This document shows, one piece after another, positions 1 through 7,182 of a DNA stretch of 64,000 nucleotides. Below the pieces are notes generated by a model. It was not told the origin of the DNA. It did no database searches and saw only the letters and a program-made list of their open reading frames with translations. The stretch spans positions 62,001-126,000 of the forward strand of contig NZ_LSSW01000019.1 in the NCBI RefSeq assembly GCF_001567565.1, given 5' to 3'. Positions within the stretch are counted from its first letter, which is position 1, and every line of letters starts with the position of its first letter. The position numbers and the translations under genes were made by a program. Origin of the DNA: Ectopseudomonas composti (GTDB taxonomy: Bacteria > Pseudomonadota > Gammaproteobacteria > Pseudomonadales > Pseudomonadaceae).

Positions 1-1
1 T

Positions 2-109
2 GTGCTGCTGCGCCATCGTGGCAATCTGGAGATCAGCAGCGTTCCCGGCAAGGGCAGTACCTTTACCTGCCATTTCGCCGCGGCGCAGGTGGTGCAGCGC
101 GCGCGCTGA
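2..109 (+). CDS. phoR: PhoR-like sensor histidine kinase, 3' end only
   Basis: The window opens inside a reading frame that ends at the TGA at 107-109. The last 35 residues contain LEISSVPGKGSTFTCHF, which matches the end of a HATPase_c domain (G2-box region, GKGSTF) of a membrane histidine kinase. PhoR, the phosphate-starvation sensor partner of PhoB, has this kind of C-terminus, and in several pseudomonads a CorC/CNNM-type gene follows phoR as here. The assignment to PhoR rather than another kinase is inferred from this tail and the neighbour. Confidence 0.6.
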   Translation: MLLRHRGNLEISSVPGKGSTFTCHFAAAQVVQRAR

Positions 110-171
110 GTGCTTGCATTCGCCGCGGTGAAGCTCCAACCTCTAGCGATCACTGGCCAACCCGAACCTTC

Positions 172-1512
172 ATGGACCCCTCCACGAGTCTTCCCGCTTC
201 TGCCTATATCGCCGATTTCGGCCTCATGTTGTTCGCCCTGTTTCTGGTTCTGCTCAACGGCTTCTTCGTCGCCGCGGAGTTCGCCATCGTGCGTCTGCGC
301 GCGACCAAGGTCGATGCCCTGGCCGAGGCCCATGGCTGGCGCGGGCACATCCTGCGCACCGTGCACAACCAGATGGACGCCTACCTATCGGCGTGCCAGT
401 TGGGTATCACCCTGGCTTCGCTGGGCCTTGGCTGGGTCGGTGAGCCAGCTTTCGCCGAGTTGCTGACGCCGCTGCTGGTAGCGGTCGGCGTCGAGTCGCC
501 GGCACTGATTCACGGCATCGCCTTCTTCGCCGCGTTCTCGATCATTTCCTACCTGCACATCGTCATCGGTGAGCTGGCGCCCAAGTCCTGGGCAATCCGC
601 AAGCCGGAGCTGCTGTCGCTGTGGACGGCCGCGCCGCTGTACGCCTTCTACTGGCTGATGTACCCGGCGATCTTCGTCCTCAATGCCAGCGCCAACGCCA
701 TTTTGCGTATCGCCGGGCAGGGTGAGCCGGGGCCGCATCACGAGCATCACTACAGCCGTGAAGAGCTCAAGCTGATCCTGCACTCCAGCCGCGCCACCAG
801 CGACAACGATCAGGACCTGCGGGTGCTGGCTTCGGCGGTCGAGTTGGGTGAGCTGGAGGTGGTGGACTGGGCCAACTCCCGTGAGGACCTGGTCTTTCTC
901 GAACTCAACGCCAGCCTGGATCAGGTGTTCACCACCTTCCGCCGGCACAAGTACAGCCGCTATCCGATCTTCGACGAGAGCAAGGGCGAGTTCGTCGGCG
1001 TGCTGCACATCAAGGATCTGCTGCTGCATCTGTCGCTGCTGGAGATGTTGCCGTCAGCGCTCAAGCTGGGGGATCTGATGCATCCGCTGGAGCGCGTCAG
1101 TCGCCACATGCCGCTGTCGCAGCTGCTCGAGCAGTTCCGCCAGGGTGGTGCGCACTTCGCCCTGGTCGAGGAGGCCGATGGCAAGGTGATCGGCTACCTG
1201 ACCATGGAAGACGTGCTCGAAGCACTGGTCGGCGACATTCAGGACGAGCACCGCAAGACAGAGCGCGGCATTCTCGCGTACCAGCCGGGCAAGCTGCTGG
1301 TGCGTGGTGACACGCCGCTGGCCAAGGTCGAGCGGTTGCTTGGCGTCGACCTCGACCATATCGAGGCCGAGACGCTCGCCGGCTTGATCTACGAGACGCT
1401 CAAGCGCATGCCCGATGAAGAGGAAGTGCTCGACACCGATGGCCTGCGCATCATCGTCAAGAAGATGAAGGGGCCGAAGGTGGTGCTGGCCAAAGTGGTC
1501 AAGCTGGACTGA
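172..1512 (+). CDS. CNNM/HlyC-CorC family membrane protein with CBS pair
   Basis: A 446-residue protein. The N-terminal DUF21 (CNNM) membrane domain, residues about 15-190, starts with the helix LMLFALFLVLLNGFFVAAEFA and carries the typical family text (RLRATKV, GWVGEPA, HIVIGELAPKSWAI). It is followed by a CBS pair (about 205-330; RYPIFDESKGEFVGVLHIKD and GKVIGYLTMEDVLEALVGDI) and a CorC_HlyC domain at the C-terminus (about 355-440). Relatives take part in Mg2+/Co2+ efflux; older 'hemolysin' names are misleading. The ATG lacks a good Shine-Dalgarno, so a start some codons downstream is possible. It lies 62 bp after the kinase gene, probably in the same transcript. Substrate unknown. Confidence 0.9.
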   Translation: MDPSTSLPASAYIADFGLMLFALFLVLLNGFFVAAEFAIVRLRATKVDALAEAHGWRGHILRTVHNQMDAYLSACQLGITLASLGLGWVGEPAFAELLTPLLVAVGVESPALIHGIAFFAAFSIISYLHIVIGELAPKSWAIRKPELLSLWTAAPLYAFYWLMYPAIFVLNASANAILRIAGQGEPGPHHEHHYSREELKLILHSSRATSDNDQDLRVLASAVELGELEVVDWANSREDLVFLELNASLDQVFTTFRRHKYSRYPIFDESKGEFVGVLHIKDLLLHLSLLEMLPSALKLGDLMHPLERVSRHMPLSQLLEQFRQGGAHFALVEEADGKVIGYLTMEDVLEALVGDIQDEHRKTERGILAYQPGKLLVRGDTPLAKVERLLGVDLDHIEAETLAGLIYETLKRMPDEEEVLDTDGLRIIVKKMKGPKVVLAKVVKLD

Positions 1513-1725
1513 GTCGGCAAGGCGCCAACGGACGGCGTCTCAGCCGGTGAAGATCGCTGTTCGTTCGGTCAGCTTTTTCTCCTTCAAGCCAGGCCCATTC
1601 AGGGCCTGTTCAGTTTCGCGACCGCTTATCCGGTTTGTCGAATAGCCGTTGGCAAGGGAAGTCTAGGTACTTGCGTCCCATCTCCCGGTGGGGCGGGGTA
1701 TCCACTCATTGCCAAGGAAATCGTC

Positions 1726-2481
1726 ATGCAGCTGTCCAGCATCACCCCCAAAGCAACACTCGCCCTGTGCCTGGCGGGCGCCTCGCAGGCCTATGCAGAC
1801 TCGGTCACCGACCCCATCTCGACCTTCGGTGTCATCGCTTCGCACAACCAGTACAAGCTCACCGTGGACGATGAAAGTGACAAGGAGCGCCTCAACCAGG
1901 GCGGTCTGTTCTACCACTTCGGCAACAAGCTGACCGGGCAGGAAGGCTTCATCTACCAGGCCGGGATCGAAGGTCAGTACCGTGACAAGGACGACGTGGA
2001 ATACAAGTCCGCACGTGCCGACATCGACCTTGGCCTGCGCGCGGCGCTGAGCACCAACAACTACGTCGACCTGATCGTCGGCGGCGGCTATGACTGGGGT
2101 CGCATCGAGCAGGACGACGTCGGCCCGCTCGACAGCAACGTCAAGCTGACCAGCAAATCGCCTTTCGCCAAGGCCGGGCTCGGTTACAACTACCTAACGC
2201 CGGACTACACCCTGCGCCTGGAAGTGGGGGCGCGCTATTCCATCAACTCCGAAGCGCGCCTGAAGGTCGATGGCGACAGCGACTCCGTGGACCTCAAGGA
2301 CAAGGTCAATCCCTACGGCGAGCTGACCGTGCTGTGGAACAAGGGCATCAACAGCCTGCCGGTCAGCACCAGCCTGTACTACACCCAGACCCGTTACGAG
2401 CTCGACAGCAACAGCGAGATTGCCGAGCGCAGCAAGCTCAAGCAGGAGCAGGTTGGCCTGCGTGTAGGTCTGGCGTTCTAA
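1726..2481 (+). CDS. Putative outer-membrane beta-barrel protein
   Basis: A 251-residue exported protein. Residues 1-24 form a signal peptide ending in SQAYA-D. The mature part alternates polar and aromatic/hydrophobic residues in strand-like segments (VDLIVGGGYDWGRI, LRLEVGARYSIN, STSLYYTQTRYEL) and ends in VGLRVGLAF, a terminal-phenylalanine beta-signal typical of outer-membrane barrels. The length suits an 8- to 10-stranded barrel. AAGGA precedes the ATG at good spacing. I do not recognise a named family and the function is unknown. A strong hairpin at 2492-2515 follows, so it looks monocistronic. Confidence 0.75.
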   Translation: MQLSSITPKATLALCLAGASQAYADSVTDPISTFGVIASHNQYKLTVDDESDKERLNQGGLFYHFGNKLTGQEGFIYQAGIEGQYRDKDDVEYKSARADIDLGLRAALSTNNYVDLIVGGGYDWGRIEQDDVGPLDSNVKLTSKSPFAKAGLGYNYLTPDYTLRLEVGARYSINSEARLKVDGDSDSVDLKDKVNPYGELTVLWNKGINSLPVSTSLYYTQTRYELDSNSEIAERSKLKQEQVGLRVGLAF

Positions 2482-2491
2482 GCGCCGCGCG

Positions 2492-2515
2492 GACCGCCTG
2501 GCATGCCGGGCGGTC
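2492..2515 (+). terminator. Strong GC hairpin after the barrel gene
   Basis: GACCGCC at 2492-2498 pairs with GGCGGTC at 2509-2515, and inner GGC/GCC pairs extend the stem across a T-G wobble. It begins 10 bp after the stop codon. There is no real T-run, so rho-independent activity is uncertain; it could instead protect the 3' end. Confidence 0.45.
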
Positions 2516-2670
2516 TGCCGTGATTCCCCCGCTCACATCCTCCCCAACCTCCGAATGGCGGGCTGCACGCGATCTGGCCAGCGCTTGCTCGATCCAGTAG
2601 GGTGTCATCCCGCCATCTCGGGAGGCGGCCGCTGTGCCGTCGTGTCGTTTTCATTGTGAGGAAAGAGCGC

Positions 2671-3819
2671 ATGAGTGCACCCGTCGTCATCATCGGCACC
2701 GGCCTGGCCGGCTACAACCTGGCCAAGGAGTGGCGCAAGCTCGACACGCAGACGCCCTTGCTGCTGATCACCGCTGACGACGGCCGCTCCTACTCCAAGC
2801 CGATGCTGTCCACCGGCTTTGGCAAGAACAAGGATGCCGACGGCCTGGTCATGGCCGAAGCCGGTGCCATGGCCGAGCAGCTCAATGCGGAAGTCCGCAC
2901 TCACACCCGCGTCACCGGTATCGACCCAGGCCACAAGCGTCTGTGGATCGGTGAGGAGGCTGTGGCCTACCGCGACCTGATCCTGGCCTGGGGCGCCGAG
3001 CCAATTCGCGTACCGGTCGAAGGTGATGCCCAGGACGCGCTGTTGCCGATCAACGATCTCGAGGACTACGCCCGCTTTCGCTGCGCCGTGGCTGGCAAGC
3101 GCCGCGTCCTGATTCTCGGCGCAGGCCTGATTGGTTGCGAGTTCGCCAACGACCTCAGTGCCGGCGGCTACCAGGTCGAGGTGCTGGCGCCCTGCGAGCA
3201 GGTGATGCCCGGCCTGCTGCATCCGGCGGCGGCCTCTGCCGTGCAAGCGGGTCTGGAGGGCCTGGGCGTGCGATTCCACCTGGGGCCGGTGCTGGCCAGC
3301 CTCGACCGCCAGGGTGATGCGTTGCAGGCGTCGCTGTCCGACGGCAACCTGATCCAGTGCGATGCCGTGGTTTCGGCTGTCGGCCTGCGTCCACGCATCG
3401 CGCTCGCCGCGGCGGCAGGGCTCGACGTCAACCGTGGGGTGATGGTCGACCGCCAGCTGCGCACGTCGCACGCCAATATCTACGCTTTGGGCGATTGCGC
3501 CGAGGTCGATGGTCTCAACCTGCTGTACGTCATGCCGCTGATGGCCTGCGCCCGGGCGCTGGCCAAGACCTTGGCCGGCGAGCCCACGGCTGTCAGCTAC
3601 GGGCCGATGCCGGTGACGGTGAAGACCCCGGCATGCCCGCTGGTGGTTTCGCCGCCACCGCGTGGCCGCGAGGGCGAGTGGACGGTCGAAGGCAGCGGTA
3701 GCGACATCAAAGCGCTCTGCCGCGAGGCTTGCGGAACGCTGCTCGGTTACGCGCTGACCGGCGCAGCCGTGCAGGAGAAACTGGCCCTGAACAAGGAATT
3801 ACCAGCACTGCTGGCATGA
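2671..3819 (+). CDS. rubB: Rubredoxin-NAD(+) reductase, FAD-dependent
   Basis: A 382-residue flavoprotein of the pyridine nucleotide-disulfide oxidoreductase fold. The N-terminal FAD site is [20 protein letters not shown], the NAD(H) site is [19 protein letters not shown] (about residues 148-166), and the second FAD motif is [13 protein letters not shown]. Length and sequence agree with Pseudomonas RubB, which passes electrons from NADH to rubredoxin for alkane hydroxylase and other rubredoxin-dependent enzymes in the cytoplasm. The start at 2671 is chosen because GAGGAAAG lies just upstream; an earlier in-frame ATG at 2602 has no such site. No rubredoxin gene lies next to it here, unlike the P. 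aeruginosa rubA1-rubA2-rubB arrangement. hupA follows. Confidence 0.88.
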   Translation: MSAPVVIIGTGLAGYNLAKEWRKLDTQTPLLLITADDGRSYSKPMLSTGFGKNKDADGLVMAEAGAMAEQLNAEVRTHTRVTGIDPGHKRLWIGEEAVAYRDLILAWGAEPIRVPVEGDAQDALLPINDLEDYARFRCAVAGKRRVLILGAGLIGCEFANDLSAGGYQVEVLAPCEQVMPGLLHPAAASAVQAGLEGLGVRFHLGPVLASLDRQGDALQASLSDGNLIQCDAVVSAVGLRPRIALAAAAGLDVNRGVMVDRQLRTSHANIYALGDCAEVDGLNLLYVMPLMACARALAKTLAGEPTAVSYGPMPVTVKTPACPLVVSPPPRGREGEWTVEGSGSDIKALCREACGTLLGYALTGAAVQEKLALNKELPALLA

Positions 3820-3951
3820 TTGCCTGCCGTTCTGTCGGATACGCCACGAAATTGCCCGGTTAAACCGTCCGACGAGACTGGCGCCGCGCGGTGCGGCGTG
3901 CCATTCTCCCTTGGGTCTGCCGCAGCGCAGAGCTGTTGCGGCGCCTTGGGC

Positions 3952-3970
3952 GCTGTTCTGGAAGAACAGC
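3952..3970 (+). promoter_or_regulatory. Perfect hairpin in the hupA leader
   Basis: GCTGTTCT at 3952-3959 and AGAACAGC at 3963-3970 form a perfect 8-bp stem with a 3-nt centre, ending 37 nt before the hupA ATG. The core CTG(N11)CAG is one base too long for a LexA box. It could be an RNA stem in the leader or a DNA operator; nothing else identifies it. Confidence 0.4.
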
Positions 3971-4007
3971 ACGGACACAACAACAAAAAACCGTCAAAGA
4001 GGCATCT

Positions 4008-4280
4008 ATGCGTAAACCGGAACTCGCCGCCGCCATCGCCGAAAAGGCTGATCTGACCAAGGATCAGGCCAATCGTGTACTCAACGCCGTACTGGAAGAA
4101 ATCACCGGTGCACTGAACCGCAAGGACAGTGTGACGCTGGTTGGCTTCGGTACCTTCGTCCAGCGCCATCGTGGCGCCCGCACGGGCAAGAACCCGCAAA
4201 CCGGTCAGCCGGTGAAGATCAAGGCCAGCAATACCGTCGCCTTCAAACCGGGCAAGTCCCTGAAAGACGCGGTCAACTGA
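4008..4280 (+). CDS. hupA: HU-family DNA-binding protein, HU-alpha type
   Basis: A 90-residue basic nucleoid protein. It begins MRKPELAAAIAEKADL and contains the HU/IHF signature GFGTFVQRHRGARTGKNPQTG (DNA-binding arms, roughly residues 46-66) and ends in KASNTVAFKPGKSLKDAVN. HU bends and constrains DNA as a dimer. An AAAGAGG element lies before the ATG. In P. aeruginosa the same rubB-HU-SCP2-like-recG-oxyR neighbourhood is found, which supports the assignment. A hairpin at 4289-4310 follows it. Confidence 0.93.
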   Translation: MRKPELAAAIAEKADLTKDQANRVLNAVLEEITGALNRKDSVTLVGFGTFVQRHRGARTGKNPQTGQPVKIKASNTVAFKPGKSLKDAVN

Positions 4281-4288
4281 GCCCCTTA

Positions 4289-4310
4289 CCCGGGGCCGTT
4301 CGGCTCCGGG
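4289..4310 (+). terminator. Likely hupA transcription terminator
   Basis: CCCGGGGCC (4289-4297) pairs with GGCTCCGGG (4302-4310) around the loop GTTC, with one G-T wobble. It starts 8 nt past the hupA stop. The following bases are C-rich rather than T-rich, so it is an imperfect intrinsic terminator. Confidence 0.5.
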
Positions 4311-4430
4311 GTCCCCCTGCGCAGGCATACTGCGCCCCACGCTGCTACGGCCGTGCTTTAGACAGGCTGTAGTCTTGCAAGAAAACCACTACAATGCGCG
4401 CCCATCATCTTCGATCACGAGGGCCTGTGC

Positions 4431-4826
4431 ATGAAATTCCGTTTTCTTCTGTGGATGCTGGGCCGCCTGATGGCCAAGGCCAGTCGTGAGAACCCGGCGT
4501 TCCGTCAGCAACTCGAAGGCCGCGATATGGTGTTCCAGCTACACACCCTCGACGGCAAGGTCGCCCGCCATTTCATCGTTGCCGGTCAGCGTGTGACCAG
4601 CAAGCGCGGCACCGCCACGGACCCCGCTTTCGCCATCGGTTTCAAGGATGCCGCCTTTGGCTTCGAAACCATGACCGCGAAGAACAAGCAGCTGGCCTTC
4701 ATGCAGGGTATCCAGAACAAGGACATTCAGATCCAGGGCAACCCGGCGCTGGTGATGTGGTTCCAGGGGCTGACCAAGTACCTGATGCCGAAGAAGAAGA
4801 TCGAGGCGCCGAAAAAGGCTGCCTGA
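4431..4826 (+). CDS. SCP2 sterol-binding-like domain protein
   Basis: A 131-residue basic protein. The N-terminal hydrophobic stretch MKFRFLLWMLGRLM is followed by a compact domain with KVARHFIVAGQRVTSKRG and an NPALVMWFQGLTKYL end, resembling SCP2-like lipid-carrier domains of the type encoded beside the HU gene in other pseudomonads. The C-terminus is lysine-rich (KKKIEAPKKAA). Role unknown; binding of a hydrophobic ligand is inferred from the fold. A TACAAT hexamer at 4390-4395 may be its -10 element, but I see no good -35. Confidence 0.6.
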   Translation: MKFRFLLWMLGRLMAKASRENPAFRQQLEGRDMVFQLHTLDGKVARHFIVAGQRVTSKRGTATDPAFAIGFKDAAFGFETMTAKNKQLAFMQGIQNKDIQIQGNPALVMWFQGLTKYLMPKKKIEAPKKAA

Positions 4827-4908
4827 GCGACACCGACAGGCGTCGCGGCTGGCCGCAACGCTGCGCTTTGGTTAGGCTGCCAGGCACGTTCCTGTGGAAA
4901 ACCTGGCC

Positions 4909-5661
4909 ATGCGTCTTTTCCTGCTCCCCCTGCTATTGCTGAGCGCGACCACTGTGCGGGCCGAGCCGGCTTCTGCCAAAGCCCTGCTGCCTCTGTTCGA
5001 ACTCGCCGGTATCCATCTGCTGTGCGAACAGAGTGCGCCGTTGCTGCAGCGTGGGCAGGCTGAAGCCGAACAGCAGCGCCTCGCTCAGCTGTTCGCTGGC
5101 GAGGCGTTCTGTCTGGAGCTGGCGACGCGGGTCGCGACCCGCTTCGATGCGGTGCAGGGCGAGCAGGCCCGTGAGCGTCTCGATAGCGCGCTGGCGCAGC
5201 GTTTCACCGCGGCCGAGCGGGCGGTGGGCGAGCAACCCGAGGGTCTGGCCGAGTACCGCCAGCGGCTGCAGGAGCAGCCGCCACGAGGCTCGCGTCTGGA
5301 ACTGGTCAAGCGTCTCGATGCCGCCGCGCATACGACCGAACTGGCCAGCCTGCTGCGCTATGAAGTCGGCAAGACTCAGGCGTTACTGGCGCTGAGGGCG
5401 CGTGGCGAGAATCTCGGTGAGGCTGAGTTGCAGGCACAGACGCAGGCACAGGCGGATGCCATTCGCCAATCCAGCGAGCAGGCAGTGGAGACCTTCATGT
5501 TCTATGCCTATCGGCAGATGCCCAGCGACCAGCTCGCCGAGTATGCGGCGCTGTACGAGCATCCCAGCGTCAGCCAGTTGCTCAGCACCAGCCTTGACCT
5601 GTTGCCACAGCTGTTCGCGGAGCGCCGCGAGCAGCTGCGCAAGGCGGCTATCGAACCTTAG
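4909..5661 (+). CDS. Exported hypothetical protein
   Basis: A 250-residue protein with a clear signal peptide (MRLFLLPLLLLSATTVRA-EP). The mature part is helical and rich in Ala, Glu, Gln and Leu. The last third (FMFYAYRQMPSDQLAEYAALYEHPSVSQLL) resembles DUF2059-type secreted proteins, but I would not assign the family firmly. The start at 4909 places the signal peptide at the very N-terminus; an upstream GTG at 4894 would add five residues. It converges with the HDOD gene 20 bp downstream. Function unknown. Confidence 0.65.
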   Translation: MRLFLLPLLLLSATTVRAEPASAKALLPLFELAGIHLLCEQSAPLLQRGQAEAEQQRLAQLFAGEAFCLELATRVATRFDAVQGEQARERLDSALAQRFTAAERAVGEQPEGLAEYRQRLQEQPPRGSRLELVKRLDAAAHTTELASLLRYEVGKTQALLALRARGENLGEAELQAQTQAQADAIRQSSEQAVETFMFYAYRQMPSDQLAEYAALYEHPSVSQLLSTSLDLLPQLFAERREQLRKAAIEP

Positions 5662-5681
5662 ACAGCCGCGCTCACGACTAC

Positions 5682-7091
5682 TCAGTGTTGCGGCTGTTGG
5701 AACTGCGCCGCCAGTTCACGCAGGGCAACCTCGGCGCTGAGCACCTTGCTCACCGCATCGTCGGCCTTTTCCCGGCTCAGGCCCAGGGCCTCGAACAGCT
5801 CGTCAGGAATCTCGTTCTGCGGGCCGGCACCGATACCCCGGTTGCGCAGCAGGCTGACCGCCAGGCACACCAGGTTGGGGAAGGCGGCGTTGTCGCCGGC
5901 ATAGGACGGGTCGTGCTGGAAGCGCAGGGCGTTGGACAGCTCTTCGGGCATGTCCCAGTGGCGCATCAGCCAGGCACCGATCTGCTCGCGGGTGATGCCC
6001 AGCAGGTGTTGCTCGATATGGCTGTGCGACAGGTGCGGGTTGACCTCCAGATGACGGCAGATCAGCGAGAAGTGCGGCGGGAAGACGTGCGCCAGAACCA
6101 GATAGCCGAAATTGTGCAGCAGGCCGGCGAGGTAGGTCAGGCCGGCTTCTGGGCGCTGCGCGCGCGGCATGGCGCGGGTCAGGCCTTCGATTACCGCAGC
6201 GGTGTAGATCGCCTGTTGCCAGTAGGGCGTGGCGTGCTGGGGCTGGTCCTTGGGCAGGCTCAGGGTCTTGCCCAGGGCCAGGCCGAGGGCCAGGTTGATC
6301 ACCAGATCGAAGCCCAGCACGCGAACGATGGCGTCCTCCACCGAGCGAATCTTGCCGGGTGCGGCGTAGTAGGGCGAGGCCGCCCAGCTGACCACCTGGG
6401 CGGCCAGCGCCGGATCGGTTTCCACCACGCCAGTGATGTCGTCCACCGTGGCATTGGGGTCGACCCGTAGTTTGATGATTCTCTGCGCGGTTTCCGGCAG
6501 CGGTGGAATCTCGATGGTTTCTTCCAGGCGCTGCTGGATGCGCCGCGCGGTGAAAGCCTGTACCGCCTGGGTGATTTCCGCGCGGTCGTCATGCGGGCGA
6601 TCGAGGTTCGGTTTGATCGCGCTGACCGGCTCGCCGAAACGCGCCGCGCTGGCCTTGCTCAGCAGCGCCTTGAATGCGTCGGTGGGGATTTCCAGCAGCA
6701 CGCCAGGCTGGCCGGAATCGATCAGCAGGCTGGGGGCCAGCAGCAGGCGTTCCTCATACAGGCAAGGCGAGCTGGTCAGCGGTGGCAGGCCGGGCAGGGC
6801 GGCCAGGTTGTGCTTGCCGAGCATGCGCTCCAGGCGCTCCGGTTTGACCGCGGTGAGCTGGCGCCCGGTCAGTTCGGCCAGGCGCGACAGGTCGAGCAAT
6901 TGGCTGCGCGGGTAGAGCACCAGCAGGGCACCGACGGCGTCGTCCAACAGCACGGCTTGCAGGCGTGCTTCGCTTGGCTGGCCCGGTCGCTCCGCACGCA
7001 CCTGGTAGGGCACGGCGAGTTTCTCCAGCAGTTGCACGATCACGGCAGGTGGTTGCGGAGTTGGATTGGCGGCGAAGGCTGCTTCAGTCAT
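5682..7091 (-). CDS. HDOD-domain protein with YbaK-like N-terminal domain
   Basis: A 469-residue cytoplasmic protein with two regions. Residues about 10-160 look like a YbaK/aminoacyl-tRNA-deacylase-type domain (VIVQLLEKLAVPYQVRAE, then LLDLSRLAELTGRQLTAV). Residues about 190-400 are an HDOD domain (IPPLPETAQRIIKLRVDPNA, DPALAAQVVSWA, YLAGLLHNFGYLVLAHVFP, MPEELSNALRFQHDP). HDOD proteins are signalling scaffolds that lack a working HD hydrolase; here the motif reads LLHNFG, so the catalytic Asp is replaced. ATG at 7091 is chosen over an upstream start at 7304, which would run back into recG and add a non-conserved tail. Function unknown, likely signalling. Confidence 0.8.
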   Translation of the reverse strand: MTEAAFAANPTPQPPAVIVQLLEKLAVPYQVRAERPGQPSEARLQAVLLDDAVGALLVLYPRSQLLDLSRLAELTGRQLTAVKPERLERMLGKHNLAALPGLPPLTSSPCLYEERLLLAPSLLIDSGQPGVLLEIPTDAFKALLSKASAARFGEPVSAIKPNLDRPHDDRAEITQAVQAFTARRIQQRLEETIEIPPLPETAQRIIKLRVDPNATVDDITGVVETDPALAAQVVSWAASPYYAAPGKIRSVEDAIVRVLGFDLVINLALGLALGKTLSLPKDQPQHATPYWQQAIYTAAVIEGLTRAMPRAQRPEAGLTYLAGLLHNFGYLVLAHVFPPHFSLICRHLEVNPHLSHSHIEQHLLGITREQIGAWLMRHWDMPEELSNALRFQHDPSYAGDNAAFPNLVCLAVSLLRNRGIGAGPQNEIPDELFEALGLSREKADDAVSKVLSAEVALRELAAQFQQPQH

Positions 7092-7182
7092 ATCGATATC
7101 CAGCGTTGGCGCATGTGCCCCGGAGTATAACCAGCGAGGATTTGCGCAAAGGTTCGTGGCGACGGTTGTCCTGTGAACAGGT

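Noticed and set aside
385..1029. Long minus-strand open frame inside the CNNM gene
   Set aside because: It lies antisense to a protein with clear domains, has no family-like sequence, and such frames are expected in GC-rich DNA.
3953..3969. LexA (SOS) box before hupA
   Set aside because: The palindrome CTG...CAG is 17 bp long; the LexA consensus CTG(N10)CAG is 16 bp, and the centre is not AT-rich.
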